Counted from the stretch's first letter, positions 35,256 to 45,060 are shown. The stretch is 64,000 nt of DNA from Dawidia soli (GCF_018598185.1 NZ_JAHESC010000040.1:1-64000); one strand, 5' to 3'. Numbers and translations are program-made. The notes: a model not told the origin generated them from the sequence alone.

Positions 35256-35708
35256 ATGAGCCTGAAGCAACAAATAGATGGTGATATCAAAAAAGCCATG
35301 CTTGCCAAAAACAAAGAAGAGTTGGAGGCGTTGCGCAGCATCAAGTCGATGATCCTGCTGGCCGAGACAGAGAAGGGTGGCTCGGGGGATGTATCGGCCG
35401 ATGCCGAGAATAAGATCCTCATGAAAGCGGCCAAACAACGGAAAGAATCTTCCGACATTTTTACACAGCAGGGTCGCCAGGACCTGGCCGATAAAGAAAA
35501 CTTTCAGCTCGAGATCATCTCGCGTTACCTGCCCAAGCAGCTTTCCCAGGCAGAGATCGAAGCCGCTGTGAAAGAAATTATTGCCGAAGTGGGCGCCAAA
35601 GGTCCGCAGGATATGGGTAAGGTGATGGGCACCGCCACAAAAAAACTGGCCGGGCAGGCCGATGGCAAAATTATTTCCGAACTTGTCAAAAAGTTGCTCA
35701 CCCCGTAA
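35256..35708 (+). CDS. GatB/YqeY domain protein
   Basis: A 150-residue YqeY-type protein related to the C-terminal tail domain of GatB. Sequence markers are LKQQIDGDIKKAMLAKNKEELEALRSIKSMI and the C-terminal MGKVMGTATKKLAGQADGK. Family members may take part in tRNA-dependent amidation, but the stand-alone function is unproven. It is followed 6 bases later by cvpA. Confidence 0.9.
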   Translation: MSLKQQIDGDIKKAMLAKNKEELEALRSIKSMILLAETEKGGSGDVSADAENKILMKAAKQRKESSDIFTQQGRQDLADKENFQLEIISRYLPKQLSQAEIEAAVKEIIAEVGAKGPQDMGKVMGTATKKLAGQADGKIISELVKKLLTP

Positions 35709-35714
35709 GGAGTC

Positions 35715-36212
35715 ATGAGTAAAGTCGACATAACCCTCGCAATCATTATCCTGGTAGGCGCGTACAACGGATTCCGCGATGGATTCCTGTTGGAGCTGAT
35801 CTCGTTCCTTTCCATTTTGCTGGGTATCGTCGCAGGCTTCAAACTCATGGGCTGGGTCATGGTGCACCTCGAAGAGCGTTATCATATCGACGCAAAAGCA
35901 TTGCCATACATTGCCTTCACGGCTGTTCTTGTACTCGTGGTATTTGTTGTCAACCTCCTGTCCAGGTTTATCTCCAAGAAAGTAGACCACACATTTTTAG
36001 GGAAGGTAGACCAGGTGGCCGGCGGGTTCATGGGTCTGTTTCGCTCGGGCTTTATGATGAGCGTGTTCCTGTGGCTTTTTTACTCCATGAAATTTGCCTT
36101 TCCCGATGACTGGACGGCCGATTCATGGGTCTTACCGATGGTCTCGAAGCTTGCCCCCAATATTATCCACGGTATCGGGTATATTTTGCCCTTTTTCAGA
36201 GGTATTTTCTAA
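35715..36212 (+). CDS. cvpA: CvpA family membrane protein
   Basis: A 165-residue integral membrane protein with four hydrophobic segments (about 4-20, 26-45, 62-84, 105-127). The CvpA signature ILVGAYNGFRDGF and the loop KKVDHTFLGKVDQVAGGFMGLF are visible. In E. coli CvpA is needed for colicin V production and envelope stress resistance; its role here is unknown. Unusually for this window, an AAGGAG Shine-Dalgarno-like motif lies just before the ATG. Confidence 0.85.
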   Translation: MSKVDITLAIIILVGAYNGFRDGFLLELISFLSILLGIVAGFKLMGWVMVHLEERYHIDAKALPYIAFTAVLVLVVFVVNLLSRFISKKVDHTFLGKVDQVAGGFMGLFRSGFMMSVFLWLFYSMKFAFPDDWTADSWVLPMVSKLAPNIIHGIGYILPFFRGIF

Positions 36213-36275
36213 CACTGGAATTTTTTCATTCTAATAGAATTTTTTCTTTACTTATTGACGTTTAATAGAACAACA

Positions 36276-37028
36276 ATGGCCATCGCGGTTAAAGAGAAGG
36301 ACGGGTTTAAGTTTGTCGACGAAGGGCAGGGAGACGTTTTGCTGCTCTTGCACGGTTTATTTGGTGCATTGAGCAATTGGGAAGGCGTTGTAAACCGGTT
36401 CTCGAAGAATTTTAGGGTAGTGATCCCGATGCTGCCTATTTATGAGATGCCCATCAAGGAAGCCGGCCTGGAAGGACTCAACAAATTTGTGGAGGACTTT
36501 GTCGCCGCGCAGAAATTGAGCGGCATGACGATCATGGGCAACAGCCTGGGCGGCCACATTGCCTTGATCTACACGCTGCGGAATGGCGATAAGGTAAAAA
36601 AGCTCATCCTGACCGGTAGCTCCGGCCTGTTTGAAGATTCCATGGGAGGATCTTATCCCAAACGGGGAAATTACGAGTACATCCGAGAACGTGTGTCGTA
36701 TACTTTTTACGACCCCGCCGTGGCGTCCAAGGCGTTGGTGGACGAGGTGTTTGAAATCACCAATAGCATCCCTAAATGCATGCGGATCGTGGCAATTGCC
36801 AAGTCTGCCCAACGCCATAACATGGCAGAAGAAATACCCAATATCAAGGTGCCGACATTGTTGGTATGGGGTTTGAACGATACTATTACGCCACCGGTTG
36901 TGGCGCACGAGTTTAACAGGTTGATCCCCCATTCGACGCTTAAATTCGTCGACAAGTGCTGTCACGCACCGATGATGGAACACCCTGATAAATTCAACGA
37001 ACTCGTAGAAGATTTTATCCTGCACTGA
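36276..37028 (+). CDS. Alpha/beta hydrolase
   Basis: A 250-residue alpha/beta-hydrolase. The oxyanion region is LLLHGLFGALSNW, the nucleophile elbow is GNSLGG (Ser), the acid Asp lies near WGLNDTITPP, and the His is in DKCCHAPMMEHP. Substrate unknown. The ATG at 36276 is used; seven additional codons would need a TTG. It is followed by the CBS gene 33 bases downstream. Confidence 0.88.
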   Translation: MAIAVKEKDGFKFVDEGQGDVLLLLHGLFGALSNWEGVVNRFSKNFRVVIPMLPIYEMPIKEAGLEGLNKFVEDFVAAQKLSGMTIMGNSLGGHIALIYTLRNGDKVKKLILTGSSGLFEDSMGGSYPKRGNYEYIRERVSYTFYDPAVASKALVDEVFEITNSIPKCMRIVAIAKSAQRHNMAEEIPNIKVPTLLVWGLNDTITPPVVAHEFNRLIPHSTLKFVDKCCHAPMMEHPDKFNELVEDFILH

Positions 37029-37061
37029 GAACGGACTGGAAACGCTGAAAATATAACCTAC

Positions 37062-37727
37062 TTGCTGGCGGAAGACCTCATAAACCACATGATCCCTCCA
37101 TTGAAGGGGACAGACGATGCTCACAAAGCTATTGTCTGGATGGAAGAGTTTCGCTGTAACTATATGCCGGTGATCGAAGACGGCAAGCTGTTGGGATTTA
37201 TTTCAGAAGAGATCATTTTCGAGCGGAATGAAATGGACAAGCCTGTGCGCGACTTTGCGCTGGTAGGCCAACAGTGTTATGTGCATCTCGACACACACTT
37301 TTACGATATCCTGAAGGTTGCCGCCGAGCACAAGCTGCAAATGGTCGCGGTGCTGAACGAACAAATGGCGTACTGCGGAGTGATCACGGTACAAGATACG
37401 CTCACGTCGTTCGCACAAACGGCTGCGGTACAACTCCCCGGTGGTATCCTGGTGTTGTCGATGAACTTTAACGATTACTCGTTGTCCGAGATCAGCCGCC
37501 TCATCGAAGAGAACCACGCGAAGATCCTGAGCAGCATTGTCAAAGAAGATCCGCTCGACGCCGGCAAGATCCGCCTTACACTCAAGATCAATCAGCAAGA
37601 GATGTCACGCATCGTGGCGACCCTCGAGCGTTTTAACTATAAGGTGATCGGTCGTTACCAGGAAAACAAACCCATCGCGGGCGAGAAAGATCGCATCGAC
37701 ATGTTACTGCGTTACCTGGACATCTAA
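37062..37727 (+). CDS. CBS-domain protein
   Basis: A 221-residue cytoplasmic protein with a pair of CBS motifs in the first half (LINHMIPPLKGTDDAHKAIVWM, YMPVIEDGKLLGFISE; second CBS about residues 70-125). An ACT-like second half (about 125-190, GGILVLSMNFNDYSLSEISRLIEE) follows. CBS pairs bind adenine nucleotides and the second half may sense a ligand, so a regulatory role is likely. No ATG matches the domain start: the best start is TTG at 37062 (ATG at 37089 would cut into the first CBS motif). It is convergent with the next hydrolase, 13 bases apart. Confidence 0.82.
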   Translation: MLAEDLINHMIPPLKGTDDAHKAIVWMEEFRCNYMPVIEDGKLLGFISEEIIFERNEMDKPVRDFALVGQQCYVHLDTHFYDILKVAAEHKLQMVAVLNEQMAYCGVITVQDTLTSFAQTAAVQLPGGILVLSMNFNDYSLSEISRLIEENHAKILSSIVKEDPLDAGKIRLTLKINQQEMSRIVATLERFNYKVIGRYQENKPIAGEKDRIDMLLRYLDI

Positions 37728-37740
37728 GTCCAACGGGCCG

Positions 37741-38520
37741 TTATTCCACCCACTTCATTACCAGCTCTACAAACTCCTGCGGCTTTTCGGCCTGCACCCA
37801 GTGGCCTGTCTCCAGTGTTTCCAAGGTTGCCTGCGTGAATACTTGTTGTATGCGCGCGAAGTCAGCGTCTGCTATATATTTCGAATACTTACCGCGGATG
37901 AACAGCGTGGGCTTGTCGAACGCGCCCGGGTATTGTAAGTCTACACCGATGTTGCTAAGCTGCTCGGTGATCAGCGGCAGGTTGATCTTCCACGAAAACC
38001 CACCCTCTGCTTTGCGCTGTAAATTCTTCAACAAAAATTGGCGTACGTCGGGCTCGGGTACATACTCCGACAGGCGCTCGTCTGCTTCCTGGCGCGAGGT
38101 GACAGTATCGATGCCCAGCGCATTCAGACCCTTTACGATGGTGTAATGCTCGAGGTCGTAGTACCGCGGGGCGATGTCGACGACAATTAATTTCGAAAGC
38201 TTATCGGGATGGGCGAGGGCAAAGTTCATGGCTGTTTTGCCGCCCATGGAATGACCCAGGATGACGGGGTTCTGAATATCCTGGTCGGCCAACAGCTCGG
38301 CCAGGTCGGCTACCATGGAGGGATAATCAAACCGATCGCTGTGCGGCGACTGGCCGTGGTTGCCCTGGTCTACCGTAAATACGCGATAGTGATGGTTGGA
38401 CAGCACGCGGGCCTGTGTCAGCCAGTTGTCGGCCGAGCCGAACAGGCCGTGCAGGATAACGATTGGTTGGGTGTTCTGGACGGGGTCTACAGCCGGGTAC
38501 TCGCGAAAGAAAAGCTTCAT
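37741..38520 (-). CDS. Alpha/beta hydrolase, YbfF/esterase-like
   Basis: A 259-residue hydrolase: ILHGLFGSADNW, DQGNHGQSPH, nucleophile GHSMGGKTA, DIAPRYY, and C-terminal ETGHWVQAEKP (His). The order and spacing resemble the YbfF family of acyl-CoA/ester hydrolases. Substrate unknown. Nine extra codons are open upstream, but a TATTTTTG promoter element lies there, so the start is the ATG at 38520. Confidence 0.88.
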   Translation of the reverse strand: MKLFFREYPAVDPVQNTQPIVILHGLFGSADNWLTQARVLSNHHYRVFTVDQGNHGQSPHSDRFDYPSMVADLAELLADQDIQNPVILGHSMGGKTAMNFALAHPDKLSKLIVVDIAPRYYDLEHYTIVKGLNALGIDTVTSRQEADERLSEYVPEPDVRQFLLKNLQRKAEGGFSWKINLPLITEQLSNIGVDLQYPGAFDKPTLFIRGKYSKYIADADFARIQQVFTQATLETLETGHWVQAEKPQEFVELVMKWVE

Positions 38521-38524
38521 GGGC

Positions 38525-38532
38525 CAAAAATA
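38525..38532 (-). promoter_or_regulatory. Candidate -7 element of the esterase-like gene
   Basis: The minus strand reads TATTTTTG, exact TAnnTTTG, separated from the ATG by only 4 bases, so the message may be leaderless. Confidence 0.45.
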
Positions 38533-38570
38533 GAATTGAAAATCCACAAGTCAGATTAGAACCGCCCCCT

Positions 38571-38578
38571 TATATTTG
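38571..38578 (+). promoter_or_regulatory. Candidate -7 element of lysA
   Basis: TATATTTG, exact TAnnTTTG, 18 bases before the lysA ATG. Confidence 0.45.
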
Positions 38579-38596
38579 AAACTTTTAGTTTTTTAC

Positions 38597-39829
38597 ATGG
38601 AACGATCACACGACACGTACACCCTGCAGGGCGTACCGGTTTTATCGCTGGCAGAACAGTTTGGCACCCCTTTGTACGTATACGATGCCGCCGTCATCGT
38701 ACGGCAGATCAAACGCCTGAAAGATGCATACTCGGCATCCGACGTACGCCTTAAATACGCTGCCAAAGCACTGACCAATGTGTCGATCCTGAAGCTCATG
38801 CGCAAGCACGGCGTGGGCCTGGAGGCCGTGTCGCTCGGCGAAGTGTTCCTGGCGCGCCAGGCCGGCTACGCACCCGTCGAGATAACGTTTACCCCCAGCG
38901 GTGTAGACTTCAGCGAAATTGAAGAGGGTGTGGCCCAGGGATTGGCCATCAACATCGACAACCTATCGACCCTGCGCAAGTTTGGTGAAAAATATAAAGG
39001 CACCTACCCCTGCGGTATACGCCTGAACCCGAACATCATGGCGGGAGGCAACATCAAGATCTCTACCGGCCACAGCAATTCGAAGTTCGGCATCTCGGTG
39101 CTGCAACTGCAGGAGATCCAGGACCTGATGAAGGAGCACGGCATCCGCATTCGCGGATTGCATATACACACAGGCTCGGACATAAAAGAAACGGAAGCGT
39201 TCCTGAAAACCGCCGAAGTGTTGTTCGATACCGCCAAACATTTCACCGGTCTGGAGTTTATCGACTTTGGCAGCGGTTTTAAAGTAGCCTATCGGGAGGG
39301 CGACGTGGTAACGAACGTCGAAGACCTCGGTGCACGCCTGACAAAGGCTTTCAATGAATTTTGCGCGCAGTACGGCCGTACGCTGGAGCTGTGGCTCGAA
39401 CCCGGTAAGTTCCTCGTCAGCGAGGCCGGCACGTTGCTCACCCAGGTGAATGTTGTAAAGCCTACGCCCACCGTCACCTTTGTGGGGGTGAACTCGGGCT
39501 TGAACCACCTTATCCGCCCCATGATGTACGATGCGTATCACCACATTGTGAACGTGTCCAACCCCGCAGGAAAAGAGGCTGTGTACACCGTCGTGGGGTA
39601 TATTTGCGAAACCGATACTTTCGGCAGCGACCGCCCGTTGAGTGAAGTGCGCGAAGGCGATATCCTGGCCTTTAAAAATGCGGGCGCCTACGGTTTTTCG
39701 ATGGCCTCCAACTACAACTCGCGGCCACGGCCGGCGGAGGTGCTGATCGTAGAAGGCCAGCCCAAACTGATCCGCGCACGCGAGCAGCAGGACGATCTTT
39801 TGAAGAATCAGGTAATCATAGACTTGTAA
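38597..39829 (+). CDS. lysA: Diaminopimelate decarboxylase
   Basis: PLP enzyme converting meso-diaminopimelate to lysine. The 410 residues show the PLP lysine in YAAKALTNVSIL, GLHIHTGSDI, the Gly-rich phosphate site DFGSGF, EPGKFLVSEAG, and the substrate/dimer motif near GYICETDTFGSDR. Seven codons further upstream are open but contain the promoter. Functionally linked to asd at 31 kb. Confidence 0.95.
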   Translation: MERSHDTYTLQGVPVLSLAEQFGTPLYVYDAAVIVRQIKRLKDAYSASDVRLKYAAKALTNVSILKLMRKHGVGLEAVSLGEVFLARQAGYAPVEITFTPSGVDFSEIEEGVAQGLAINIDNLSTLRKFGEKYKGTYPCGIRLNPNIMAGGNIKISTGHSNSKFGISVLQLQEIQDLMKEHGIRIRGLHIHTGSDIKETEAFLKTAEVLFDTAKHFTGLEFIDFGSGFKVAYREGDVVTNVEDLGARLTKAFNEFCAQYGRTLELWLEPGKFLVSEAGTLLTQVNVVKPTPTVTFVGVNSGLNHLIRPMMYDAYHHIVNVSNPAGKEAVYTVVGYICETDTFGSDRPLSEVREGDILAFKNAGAYGFSMASNYNSRPRPAEVLIVEGQPKLIRAREQQDDLLKNQVIIDL

Positions 39830-39929
39830 AATACGGCCGAACCACATTAGGGTTAGCCGTATGTGTATTGTACTAAACTTTTATCGCCGGCAGTTCGTTA
39901 CTTTCGGAGCAGAATTCTCATTTAACCTT

Positions 39930-42074
39930 ATGCTGAAACGTATTCTTGTGTGTGCAGGGCTGTTATGGGCCCTGGCCAGCCAGGCGCAGATCCTGGAACC
40001 GGCCCGTCTGGTGAGTGTGCCGGTAGACAAAAAAGTCAAGGTAGGCGACGTGGTGGAGCTTGTCTTTAAAGCCGACATCGATAAGACATGGTATATATAC
40101 TCGGTAGGGTTTGACGCCGACTGCGGCCCGATACCCATGTCCATAACCATTGAAAAGAACCCGGGCTTCCAACTGGAGGGCGACCTGGTGGCCGTGCACG
40201 ACAAAGCCAAGCACGACAAGATCTTTGATTGCGACGTGCGCACATTCGAAGGCACAGGTGAATTCCGTCAGAAAGTAAAGATCCTTGCGCCCAACGTGAC
40301 CATCAAAGGCGCCTACGAAGGACAGGTATGTTCGGAAGTAGAGGGTAAATGCGTATTGTTCGACGGTGATGTTTCATTCACGATCCAGGCCGAAGGTAAA
40401 GCCATGACGGCACCGTCGGCAGACGATAAAAAAAAAGAAGACCCTAAGCAGCCCGCCGGCGCTGTAGCACCGACTGCCAACGCGCCGTCTGTCGTAACAG
40501 CACCCGCCCAACAGCAGGAAGTCATTATTGACACAGTATATTCCGATGATAAGAATGCATCAGCGGCTGAACTACTCGCAAAATATGGTGAGATAAAAGG
40601 CCCGATACTCGATCCGGATCTGAAAGAAGATGAATCGAAGGAGTCGCTATGGCTTTTCTTTTTCATAGCATTTGCTACAGGTCTTACGGCGCTTATCACA
40701 CCGTGTGTGTTCCCGATGATCCCTATGACGGTGAGTTTTTTTACAAAAGGCAATTCCAGGGGGCAGGCGTTGTTGTATGGCTTTTTTATCGTTTTGATCT
40801 ATACCCTCATTGGCGCGGCATTGGCGCCGCTGATGGGTCCTGAGACCGCCAACCACCTGGCTACCGAGTGGATTCCGAACCTGATATTTTTTGCCGTGTT
40901 TATCATCTTCGGCGTCTCGTTTTTGGGATTGTTTGAAATCACACTGCCGGGCAGCCTGGTAAACAAAGTAGATCAGCAGGCCGAAAAAGGTGGCTTTATC
41001 GGCGTCTTCTTCATGGCCTTTACCCTGGTGCTTGTTTCATTTTCGTGTACCGGCCCGTTGGTCAGCAGCTTGCTGGTAGCGTCGGCGGGTGGCGAATTCA
41101 CTAAGCCTATCGTAGGCATGCTGGGCTTCTCATTGTCGTTTGCCGTACCGTTTACGTTGTTTGCATTTTTCCCGAGCCTGCTAAAGTCGCTGCCCAAGTC
41201 AGGTGGCTGGCTGAATTCGGTAAAAGTAATCCTGGGCTTTATCGAGATTGCACTGGCCTTTAAGTTCCTAAGCATAGCCGACCAGGCATTCCACTGGGGC
41301 GTACTGGACCGCGAAGTCAATATTGCCATCTGGATTGTGGTTGTAGCGCTCATTGGCCTCTATCTCATGAAAGCCTTCCGCTTGCCCGGCGATACCGGGA
41401 AGGATGTGGAGGACAAACGCATACCCGTGCCACGCCTGATGCTTGCCATTGGGACCTTTACATTTTTAGTATACCTCATTCCCGGCATGTGGGGTGCACC
41501 GCTAAAAGCCCTGGCAGGCTACCTGCCCCCGGCGTATACCCATGACTTTGATTTATACTCCGCCACACGCAAAAGCGAAACGAACGAAATCTGCGAAGCG
41601 CCGAAGTATGCCGAGTTTTTACACCTGCCGCACAACCTGAGCGGCTATTTTGACTACGAACAAGCCATGGCCTGCGCCCGCCAGCAAAACAAGCCCCTGT
41701 TCATCGACTTCACCGGTCACGGCTGCACCAACTGCCGCGAGATGGAAGCGGTGGTATGGTCCGACCCGGCTGTACTGAACAAGCTGCGCAACGACTTTGT
41801 GGTGGTGGCCCTGTATGTGGATGACAAGACGGAACTGCCCGAGTCTGAGTGGTATACATCTAAATACGACCAAAAAGTAAAGAAAACCATTGGCAAACAG
41901 AATGCCGATCTGCAGATTGCCAATCTGCAGCACAATGCTCAGCCTTTCTATGTGCTTGTGGGGTTGGATGAGCATGTGTTGGTCAAGCCGTATGGATATG
42001 ACAAGGATGTGGACGAGTTTGTGAAGTTCCTGGAATTGGGCGAAAAGAAGTTCGCCGAGTTGTATAAGAAGTAA
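39930..42074 (+). CDS. dsbD: DsbD-type thiol:disulfide interchange protein
   Basis: A 714-residue inner-membrane reductant transporter. It has a signal peptide to ASQAQ, an N-terminal DsbD-alpha-like domain (about 30-165, with Cys in CGPIPM, FDCDV and VEGKC), a low-complexity linker, an eight-helix transmembrane domain (about 230-500, including TALITPCVFPMIPMT with the redox Cys, and SCTGPLV), and a C-terminal thioredoxin domain with DFTGHGCTNCREMEA (CTNC). It passes electrons from cytoplasmic thioredoxin to periplasmic proteins, for example for cytochrome c maturation. Its start is fixed by the signal peptide; an upstream open stretch is ignored. Confidence 0.93.
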   Translation: MLKRILVCAGLLWALASQAQILEPARLVSVPVDKKVKVGDVVELVFKADIDKTWYIYSVGFDADCGPIPMSITIEKNPGFQLEGDLVAVHDKAKHDKIFDCDVRTFEGTGEFRQKVKILAPNVTIKGAYEGQVCSEVEGKCVLFDGDVSFTIQAEGKAMTAPSADDKKKEDPKQPAGAVAPTANAPSVVTAPAQQQEVIIDTVYSDDKNASAAELLAKYGEIKGPILDPDLKEDESKESLWLFFFIAFATGLTALITPCVFPMIPMTVSFFTKGNSRGQALLYGFFIVLIYTLIGAALAPLMGPETANHLATEWIPNLIFFAVFIIFGVSFLGLFEITLPGSLVNKVDQQAEKGGFIGVFFMAFTLVLVSFSCTGPLVSSLLVASAGGEFTKPIVGMLGFSLSFAVPFTLFAFFPSLLKSLPKSGGWLNSVKVILGFIEIALAFKFLSIADQAFHWGVLDREVNIAIWIVVVALIGLYLMKAFRLPGDTGKDVEDKRIPVPRLMLAIGTFTFLVYLIPGMWGAPLKALAGYLPPAYTHDFDLYSATRKSETNEICEAPKYAEFLHLPHNLSGYFDYEQAMACARQQNKPLFIDFTGHGCTNCREMEAVVWSDPAVLNKLRNDFVVVALYVDDKTELPESEWYTSKYDQKVKKTIGKQNADLQIANLQHNAQPFYVLVGLDEHVLVKPYGYDKDVDEFVKFLELGEKKFAELYKK

Positions 42075-42106
42075 ATTCCTACGCGCTTCTTGGGCGATAA
42101 CAATAG

Positions 42107-42140
42107 AACAGGTTGTCTCAGAAGGACAGCCTGTTTTTTT
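42107..42140 (+). terminator. Intrinsic terminator of dsbD
   Basis: Stem AACAGGTTGTC/GACAGCCTGTT (one G-T pair) with a 7-base loop, then a T-run through 42140. Confidence 0.85.
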
Positions 42141-42277
42141 GTTAGTGAATGTTAATATGACGCAATCGACCGCTACATATTCCATGATGCTTGGCTCAAG
42201 CCGTAGCATATGCTCATGTCACGCAACTATTTAGTATATTAGCTGATATAGAAGTCCAATTTCCAGCCGTTAACATC

Positions 42278-42688
42278 ATGAAAAACCATAACACTTTGCT
42301 AAAGGGAATGTTATACATCGCACTTACGGTGATGATCGCAAGTTGTTCGCTTATGCCCGTAGACCTCATAACTATCAATGAGATCAGATCGATGGCTGGA
42401 TGTGACAACGCTACGGTTAACTGGAGCTCCAATTACGACTCAAATACCGGGACCAAAAAGCGGATCGAGGTGACGCTCATCAATCCCGATAAGATCTACC
42501 TCGAAGACCCCGAGAAGACGAAGGAGCTATCCGAAAAGATCGTGGCAAAGTTTGTCGATGCTCCCGGAGACTTGGGAGACAACTGGCGTTTTGTTCTGAT
42601 CCTTAGCCGCGGTGACAATAAGACCACCGTGGAGATGGATGAGGAGCACGTCCGGGAGATCCTCGACAAGCAGACAGCTGACTTTTAA
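42278..42688 (+). CDS. Hypothetical lipoprotein
   Basis: A 136-residue exported protein with a lipobox (TVMIASCSL) after a hydrophobic helix. The mature part has no recognised domain; it contains a mixed beta/helix region (TKKRIEVTLINPDKIYLED, WRFVLILSRGD). An open extension upstream is disregarded. It is a single gene between a terminator and the pirin promoter; function unknown. Confidence 0.65.
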   Translation: MKNHNTLLKGMLYIALTVMIASCSLMPVDLITINEIRSMAGCDNATVNWSSNYDSNTGTKKRIEVTLINPDKIYLEDPEKTKELSEKIVAKFVDAPGDLGDNWRFVLILSRGDNKTTVEMDEEHVREILDKQTADF

Positions 42689-42841
42689 TCCAAGCAATCA
42701 AAAAAGCCGGCTACTGCAGTTATAGCTTTGGGTAAAACCCTTAATTTCTCAACGATTCAGAAATTGCCGATGTGACATCCTACAAACTTTTTTAATAACC
42801 GGGTAGCGGTATTTGCACAGGTTTTACGTGGTAGAAACCGC

Positions 42842-42849
42842 TATCTTTG
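42842..42849 (+). promoter_or_regulatory. Candidate -7 element of the pirin gene
   Basis: TATCTTTG, exact TAnnTTTG, 21 bases before the ATG. Confidence 0.45.
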
Positions 42850-42870
42850 AAACGCTAACCTACTCTGCAT

Positions 42871-43791
42871 ATGCTCGACATCGTTATAGAAGCACGCAAG
42901 GCTGCCATCGCGCCCGGTATGGAAGTAAAACGGATCCTTCCGTTCCGCCTTCGGCGTATGGTCGGACCGTTCATCTTTATGGACCACGCCGGTCCGGTGG
43001 ATATTCAACCACAGAACGCTTCGTCGATGGACGTGCTGCCGCACCCACACATCGGCCTTTCTACGGTGAGCTATCTTTTTGGCGGCCAGGTGACGCACCG
43101 CGATAGTACGGGTGCGCTACAGGTCATCCGACCGGGCGAAGTGAACTGGATGACTGCCGGCAAGGGCATATCGCACTCCGAACGATTCGAAGACCCTGCC
43201 GTGCTGGCGGGCGGTGCGCTGGAAATGATCCAGACCTGGGTAGCGCTGCCAGAGAAAGACGAAGAGTCAAATCCTACCTTCAACAATTATAAGGAACAAC
43301 AACTACCCATCTTTACGGAGAAAGACGTATGGATGCGGCAGATCGCCGGCAATGCGTTTGGTTTAAACAGCGCCGTGAAAACACATTCTCCACTGTTCTA
43401 CATACATGTAGTGCTGAAGAAGGGCGCGCGGTTCGGTTTGCCCAAAGAGTATTCAGAGCGGGGGATTTACGTCGTGAAAGGCAGTATCGAAGTATCGGGG
43501 CGGCCGTATACGGCAGGACAGATGCTGGTGTTCACAAAAGGTGTAGACCCGGCGTTGAACGCACTGGAAGACACTACGCTGATGATGCTGGGGGGCGAGC
43601 CCGTAGGAGAGCGCTACATCTGGTGGAACTTTGTGTCGTCGCGCAAGGAGCGCATCGAGCAGGCCAAAGCGGACTGGAAAGAAGGCCGGATCATCCTGCC
43701 GCCCACGGATAATCATGAGTTTATTCAGCTGCCGGAGGACCACACCCGCCCGGCCGGCGGCAGCCACCCGGCACCGGGCTTACTTTCGTAG
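42871..43791 (+). CDS. Pirin family protein
   Basis: A 306-residue bicupin. The iron-binding N-terminal cupin shows HPHIGLSTVSYLF (two His) and GKGISHSERF (His and Glu), the complete pirin ligand set, so it can bind Fe. The C-terminal half has the pirin_C region (HVVLKKGARFGLP, ERGIYVVKGSIEVSG). Pirins have been described as quercetin dioxygenases and as redox-linked regulators; the role here is open. Confidence 0.92.
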   Translation: MLDIVIEARKAAIAPGMEVKRILPFRLRRMVGPFIFMDHAGPVDIQPQNASSMDVLPHPHIGLSTVSYLFGGQVTHRDSTGALQVIRPGEVNWMTAGKGISHSERFEDPAVLAGGALEMIQTWVALPEKDEESNPTFNNYKEQQLPIFTEKDVWMRQIAGNAFGLNSAVKTHSPLFYIHVVLKKGARFGLPKEYSERGIYVVKGSIEVSGRPYTAGQMLVFTKGVDPALNALEDTTLMMLGGEPVGERYIWWNFVSSRKERIEQAKADWKEGRIILPPTDNHEFIQLPEDHTRPAGGSHPAPGLLS

Positions 43792-43883
43792 GGTCATAAA
43801 CTTTTTTATAGCTGCGGTATTGTTCTTCCTGACATAAGGCTGTCACCGACTCCTCCGTTCTTTCGGAAAAGATCACTGCATTT

Positions 43884-44966
43884 ATGGAGCCATTAAAGGA
43901 AATGTTCGGCAAAGCCTACTATCAAAACCTGGCGCGAACCATTTCGTCCGTACACAAGCCATTCCCGGCGGCACCCTTCCTGAAGGAAGTCACGACCGGG
44001 CTGGAACCTCTGTCGCTCAACGAGCGGATGCGTCACACCTCGCGGGTGCTGCAGAAACACCTACCGGAAAAATATACGACTGCCGTCGGCATCCTGAAAG
44101 AGGTTGTGCCCTTGCTGAATACGGGGTATACCACGCTCGTCTTTCCGGACTTTGTCAGTCAGTTTGGTACGAAGGACTTTCGTACGTCGCTCGAGGCGCT
44201 GAAATACTTTACGCAATTCGGCTCCTCCGAATTTGCCATCCGCACATTCTTTAAACAAGACCAGGAAAAGACATTGCGTGCCCTGTATACCTGGTCGGAA
44301 GACGACAACGTGCACGTGCGGCGCCTGGCGTCGGAGGGAAGCCGGCCCCGGCTGCCCTGGTCGTTTAAGCTGGACGCGGTCATTACCAACCCGGCCCTCA
44401 CGGCGCCGATCCTGGAAAACCTGAAGGCCGACGACGAGCTGTATGTGCGCAAGTCGGTTGCCAACCACCTCAACGATATCACTAAAGACTCTCCCGACTA
44501 TGTCATGAATCTGATCCGGTCGTGGGACAAAACCCATACGCATACTGCCTGGATCATTAAACGGGGTTGCCGCTCGCTGTTGAAACAAGGACACGAAAAG
44601 TCTATGGCGGTCTTCGGCCTGACGGCCGACGTGCGGGTAAAGCTTGGAAAGCTTAGGCTCGACAGCGCGACCATACAGTTAAACGACGAGCTTCGGTTTG
44701 CTTTCGAGATCACGTCTGAGAAAAGGACCGTGCAAAAGCTGATGATCGACTACCGCATTCATTATGTCAAAAAGACAGGGGTACAACTGCCCAAAGTCTT
44801 CAAGCTAAAAGAGATCGCGCTGGCGCCGGGGGATACCCTGCACATCGTCAAGAAGCAACGCTTCCAGGATTTCACGACCCGCCAGCTGCATGCCGGGACA
44901 CACTTGCTGGAGGTGATGGTGAACGGCAAGGTTATGGCCAGCAAAAAATTCGAGCTGGTGCGTTAA
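43884..44966 (+). CDS. DNA alkylation repair protein, HEAT-like (AlkD/AlkC family)
   Basis: A 360-residue all-helical protein. The central part (about residues 90-230) contains HEAT-like repeats with YFTQFGSSEFAIRTFF, VRRLASEGSRPRLPWS and DDELYVRKSVANHLNDI. The WxxxxxxxVRRLASEGxRPR block and KSVANHLND are typical of the AlkC/AlkD superfamily of DNA glycosylases acting on N3- and N7-alkylpurines. A C-terminal immunoglobulin-like domain (about 265-358) resembles the AlkC-type tail. Together with tag at 25.5 kb it gives a second base-excision route for alkylation damage. Confidence 0.88.
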   Translation: MEPLKEMFGKAYYQNLARTISSVHKPFPAAPFLKEVTTGLEPLSLNERMRHTSRVLQKHLPEKYTTAVGILKEVVPLLNTGYTTLVFPDFVSQFGTKDFRTSLEALKYFTQFGSSEFAIRTFFKQDQEKTLRALYTWSEDDNVHVRRLASEGSRPRLPWSFKLDAVITNPALTAPILENLKADDELYVRKSVANHLNDITKDSPDYVMNLIRSWDKTHTHTAWIIKRGCRSLLKQGHEKSMAVFGLTADVRVKLGKLRLDSATIQLNDELRFAFEITSEKRTVQKLMIDYRIHYVKKTGVQLPKVFKLKEIALAPGDTLHIVKKQRFQDFTTRQLHAGTHLLEVMVNGKVMASKKFELVR

Positions 44967-45060
44967 CAATGTTGTGTCGTGGCGGCCTTCCCCGGGCCGA
45001 AGATTATCGTTACCTTCGCTGCAAAGACCCGATAGCACGAACGCTTACCTCACCATTTCC

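Noticed and set aside
39831-39862. ATACGGC/GCCGTAT hairpin after lysA
   Set aside because: A weak stem with a long loop and no T-run; not called as a terminator.
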